From contig NZ_CP062941.1 of assembly GCF_015101885.1 (NCBI RefSeq), positions 1,488,001 to 1,552,000 on the forward strand: DNA of 64,000 nt, given 5' to 3'. Under the pieces are notes generated by a model, which saw only the letters and a list, made by a program, of their open reading frames with translations, searched no databases and had not been told where the DNA came from. Of the stretch, positions 62,719 to 64,000 are shown in pieces; position 1 is the first letter of the stretch; each line of letters opens with the position of its first letter. Origin of the DNA: Massilia litorea (GTDB lineage Bacteria > Pseudomonadota > Gammaproteobacteria > Burkholderiales > Burkholderiaceae_D). The position numbers and the translations under genes are program-made.

Positions 62719-63351
62719 TCAGGTAAAAGAGGGAACGGCATCGAGCAGTCCCTGATGGCGGATGAAGGCAACGATGTCGTCGACACCGGCGCCATGGCGC
62801 AGGCTGGTGAACACGAAGGGACGCGTACCGCGCATGCGTGCAGCGTCCACGCGCATCACCTCCAGGTTCGCGCCCACATGGGGCGCGAGGTCGGTTTTAT
62901 TGATGACGAGCAGGTCCGAGCGCGTGATGCCCGGGCCGCCCTTGCGCGGGATCTTTTCTCCACCGGCCACGTCGATCACGTAGATCGTCAGGTCCGACAG
63001 CTCCGGGCTGAAGGTAGCGGCCAGGTTGTCGCCACCCGATTCGATCAGGATCAAATCGAGCTTTGGGAAGTCGGCGCTCATGCGCGCGATTGCTTCCAGG
63101 TTGATCGAGGCATCCTCGCGAATCGCCGTGTGCGGGCAACCACCCGTTTCCACGCCCATCAGGCGCTCGGCCGGCAGCGCTTCGGCACGCAGCAGGATCT
63201 CCATATCCTCGCGCGTATAAATGTCGTTCGTGATCACCGCCATCTCGTACTGCGCGCGCATCGCTTTGCACAGCATTTCGCACAGCGCCGTCTTGCCCGA
63301 ACCGACCGGGCCGCCGATACCCACGCGCAGCGGCGTTTTAGTAGATTCCAT
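62719..63351 (-). CDS. ureG: Urease accessory GTPase UreG
   Basis: This 210-aa SIMIBI GTPase has P-loop [16 protein letters not shown], the UreG metal motif [10 protein letters not shown] (Cys-Pro-His), base-recognition motif [12 protein letters not shown] and [17 protein letters not shown]. It drives nickel delivery to urease with UreE, UreF and UreD. The ATG at 63351 follows AAGGAG by 6 nt. It lies 10 bp after the ureF stop. Confidence 0.97.
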   Translation of the reverse strand: MESTKTPLRVGIGGPVGSGKTALCEMLCKAMRAQYEMAVITNDIYTREDMEILLRAEALPAERLMGVETGGCPHTAIREDASINLEAIARMSADFPKLDLILIESGGDNLAATFSPELSDLTIYVIDVAGGEKIPRKGGPGITRSDLLVINKTDLAPHVGANLEVMRVDAARMRGTRPFVFTSLRHGAGVDDIVAFIRHQGLLDAVPSFT

Positions 63352-63361
63352 CTCGATCTCC

Positions 63362-64000
63362 TTATGAGCGGTACAAGCGGCTGTATTGCACTTCATGCCG
63401 CATCGACAGCAGCGACAATCCCGGCGCCCAGTTCGACAGCGCGTGATCGGGCAATGCCTGCGCGTCGCCGGCAACCATCTCGACGACGGGTGCCAGCGCA
63501 AGCAGCATCTTTTGTCCGGCGACCTGGCCCAGGGGGATGGTCTTGACGCACACCAGCACCTGGTTCTCGGCCCAGGAAAACAGGGCACCGAGCAAAGCCT
63601 CGCGCGGCGCCACGCCGAGTGCGGCCGCGGCGCAGGCGTAGGCGACCGGCAGCGACAGCGCGGCGGCGTCGAGCAGGGGCAACATGCGCGCATCGGCGCC
63701 GGGCAGGTCCTCGAGCAGGGCACCCAGCAACTGGCGCAGCGAATAACCCATCTGGATGGTTTCGGCGCGCAATTCAAACGTGTCGCGCGAGGCGAGCCAG
63801 CGCTCGCTCCAGTCGCAGACTGCGGCGCCATCGCGCTCGGTGAATGCACATAACAGGCGCCACTGCAGCGGCGCGTCAAAGCGGCCCACGACCTCGGTCA
63901 GCGCTGCTCCGATCCAGTCGCGGGCGCTGGCCGCGTTGTGCACCAGGCCGGCATCGATCGCGCTCTCGAGTCCTTGCGAATAGCTGTAGGCGCCGATCGG
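63362..64000 (-). CDS. ureF: Urease accessory protein UreF (partial)
   Basis: The reading frame runs off the right edge with [18 protein letters not shown], the typical UreF N-terminal region, so only the first residues are missing. The helical body includes GYSLRQLL and ends QYSRLYRS. UreF joins UreG and UreD in the nickel-insertion complex. The rest of the urease operon should lie beyond 64000. Confidence 0.94.
   Translation of the reverse strand, partial: PIGAYSYSQGLESAIDAGLVHNAASARDWIGAALTEVVGRFDAPLQWRLLCAFTERDGAAVCDWSERWLASRDTFELRAETIQMGYSLRQLLGALLEDLPGADARMLPLLDAAALSLPVAYACAAAALGVAPREALLGALFSWAENQVLVCVKTIPLGQVAGQKMLLALAPVVEMVAGDAQALPDHALSNWAPGLSLLSMRHEVQYSRLYRS

Overview
The window looks like chromosomal DNA of a Massilia/Telluria-type betaproteobacterium (Oxalobacteraceae). 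The evidence is high GC, tightly overlapping genes, a full exosortase A (XrtA)/PEP-CTERM exopolysaccharide locus, a Tad pilus locus, a fused isobutyryl-CoA mutase, and the resemblance of the encoded proteins to that group. The genus is inferred from gene content, not from a marker gene.

Layout. (1) 1-16447, minus strand: an XrtA-type exopolysaccharide operon. It encodes chain-length determinant, tyrosine autokinase, outer-membrane protein, secretion ATPase, polysaccharide deacetylase, exosortase A with an EpsI domain, four glycosyltransferases, an asparagine-synthase-like amidotransferase, a 39-aa membrane protein, an O-antigen-ligase-like polymerase, and a second deacetylase that appears frameshifted at the left edge. 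(2) 16833-18392, plus strand: a secreted trypsin-like protease and the Wza-like export lipoprotein. (3) 18473-22587, plus strand: two units, each with a sigma-54-type promoter preceded by a perfect IHF consensus. The first is a four-gene HPr-rel-A cassette (Tat-like secreted Cys protein, PqqD-like chaperone, HprK-related kinase A, nucleotidyltransferase). The second is a PEP-CTERM protein gene. (4) 22786-28552, minus strand: nitroreductase, ThiF-like adenylyltransferase, a FeeM-type N-acyl amino acid synthase, and the TPR lipoprotein PrsT. (5) 28699-37201: a disaccharide utilisation locus (TonB receptor, LacI regulator, GH65 phosphorylase, beta-phosphoglucomutase, MFS carrier). (6) 37255-49646: FAD monooxygenase, SHOCT protein, IcmF, indolepyruvate ferredoxin oxidoreductase, LysR regulator, and a convergent HD-GYP/GGDEF pair. 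(7) 50000-61197, plus strand: Tad/Flp pilus locus with two flp genes. (8) 61294-64000: BON lipoprotein, DUF2807 protein, a small membrane protein, ureG and partial ureF.

How it fits together. Regions 1-4 form one surface-polymer and protein-sorting programme. EPS synthesis and export is combined with exosortase processing of PEP-CTERM proteins. Two possible tailoring cassettes, HPr-rel-A and FeeM/ThiF/nitroreductase, sit between the EPS operon and prsT. The shared sigma-54 and IHF architecture suggests that the HPr-rel-A cassette and the PEP-CTERM substrate are switched on together, probably by the PrsK/PrsR system known to regulate such loci; prsK and prsR are not in this window. The Tad pilus and c-di-GMP genes add a second adhesion and biofilm module. 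The strongest candidates for undescribed biology are the HPr-rel-A cassette and the FeeM/ThiF/nitroreductase cassette.
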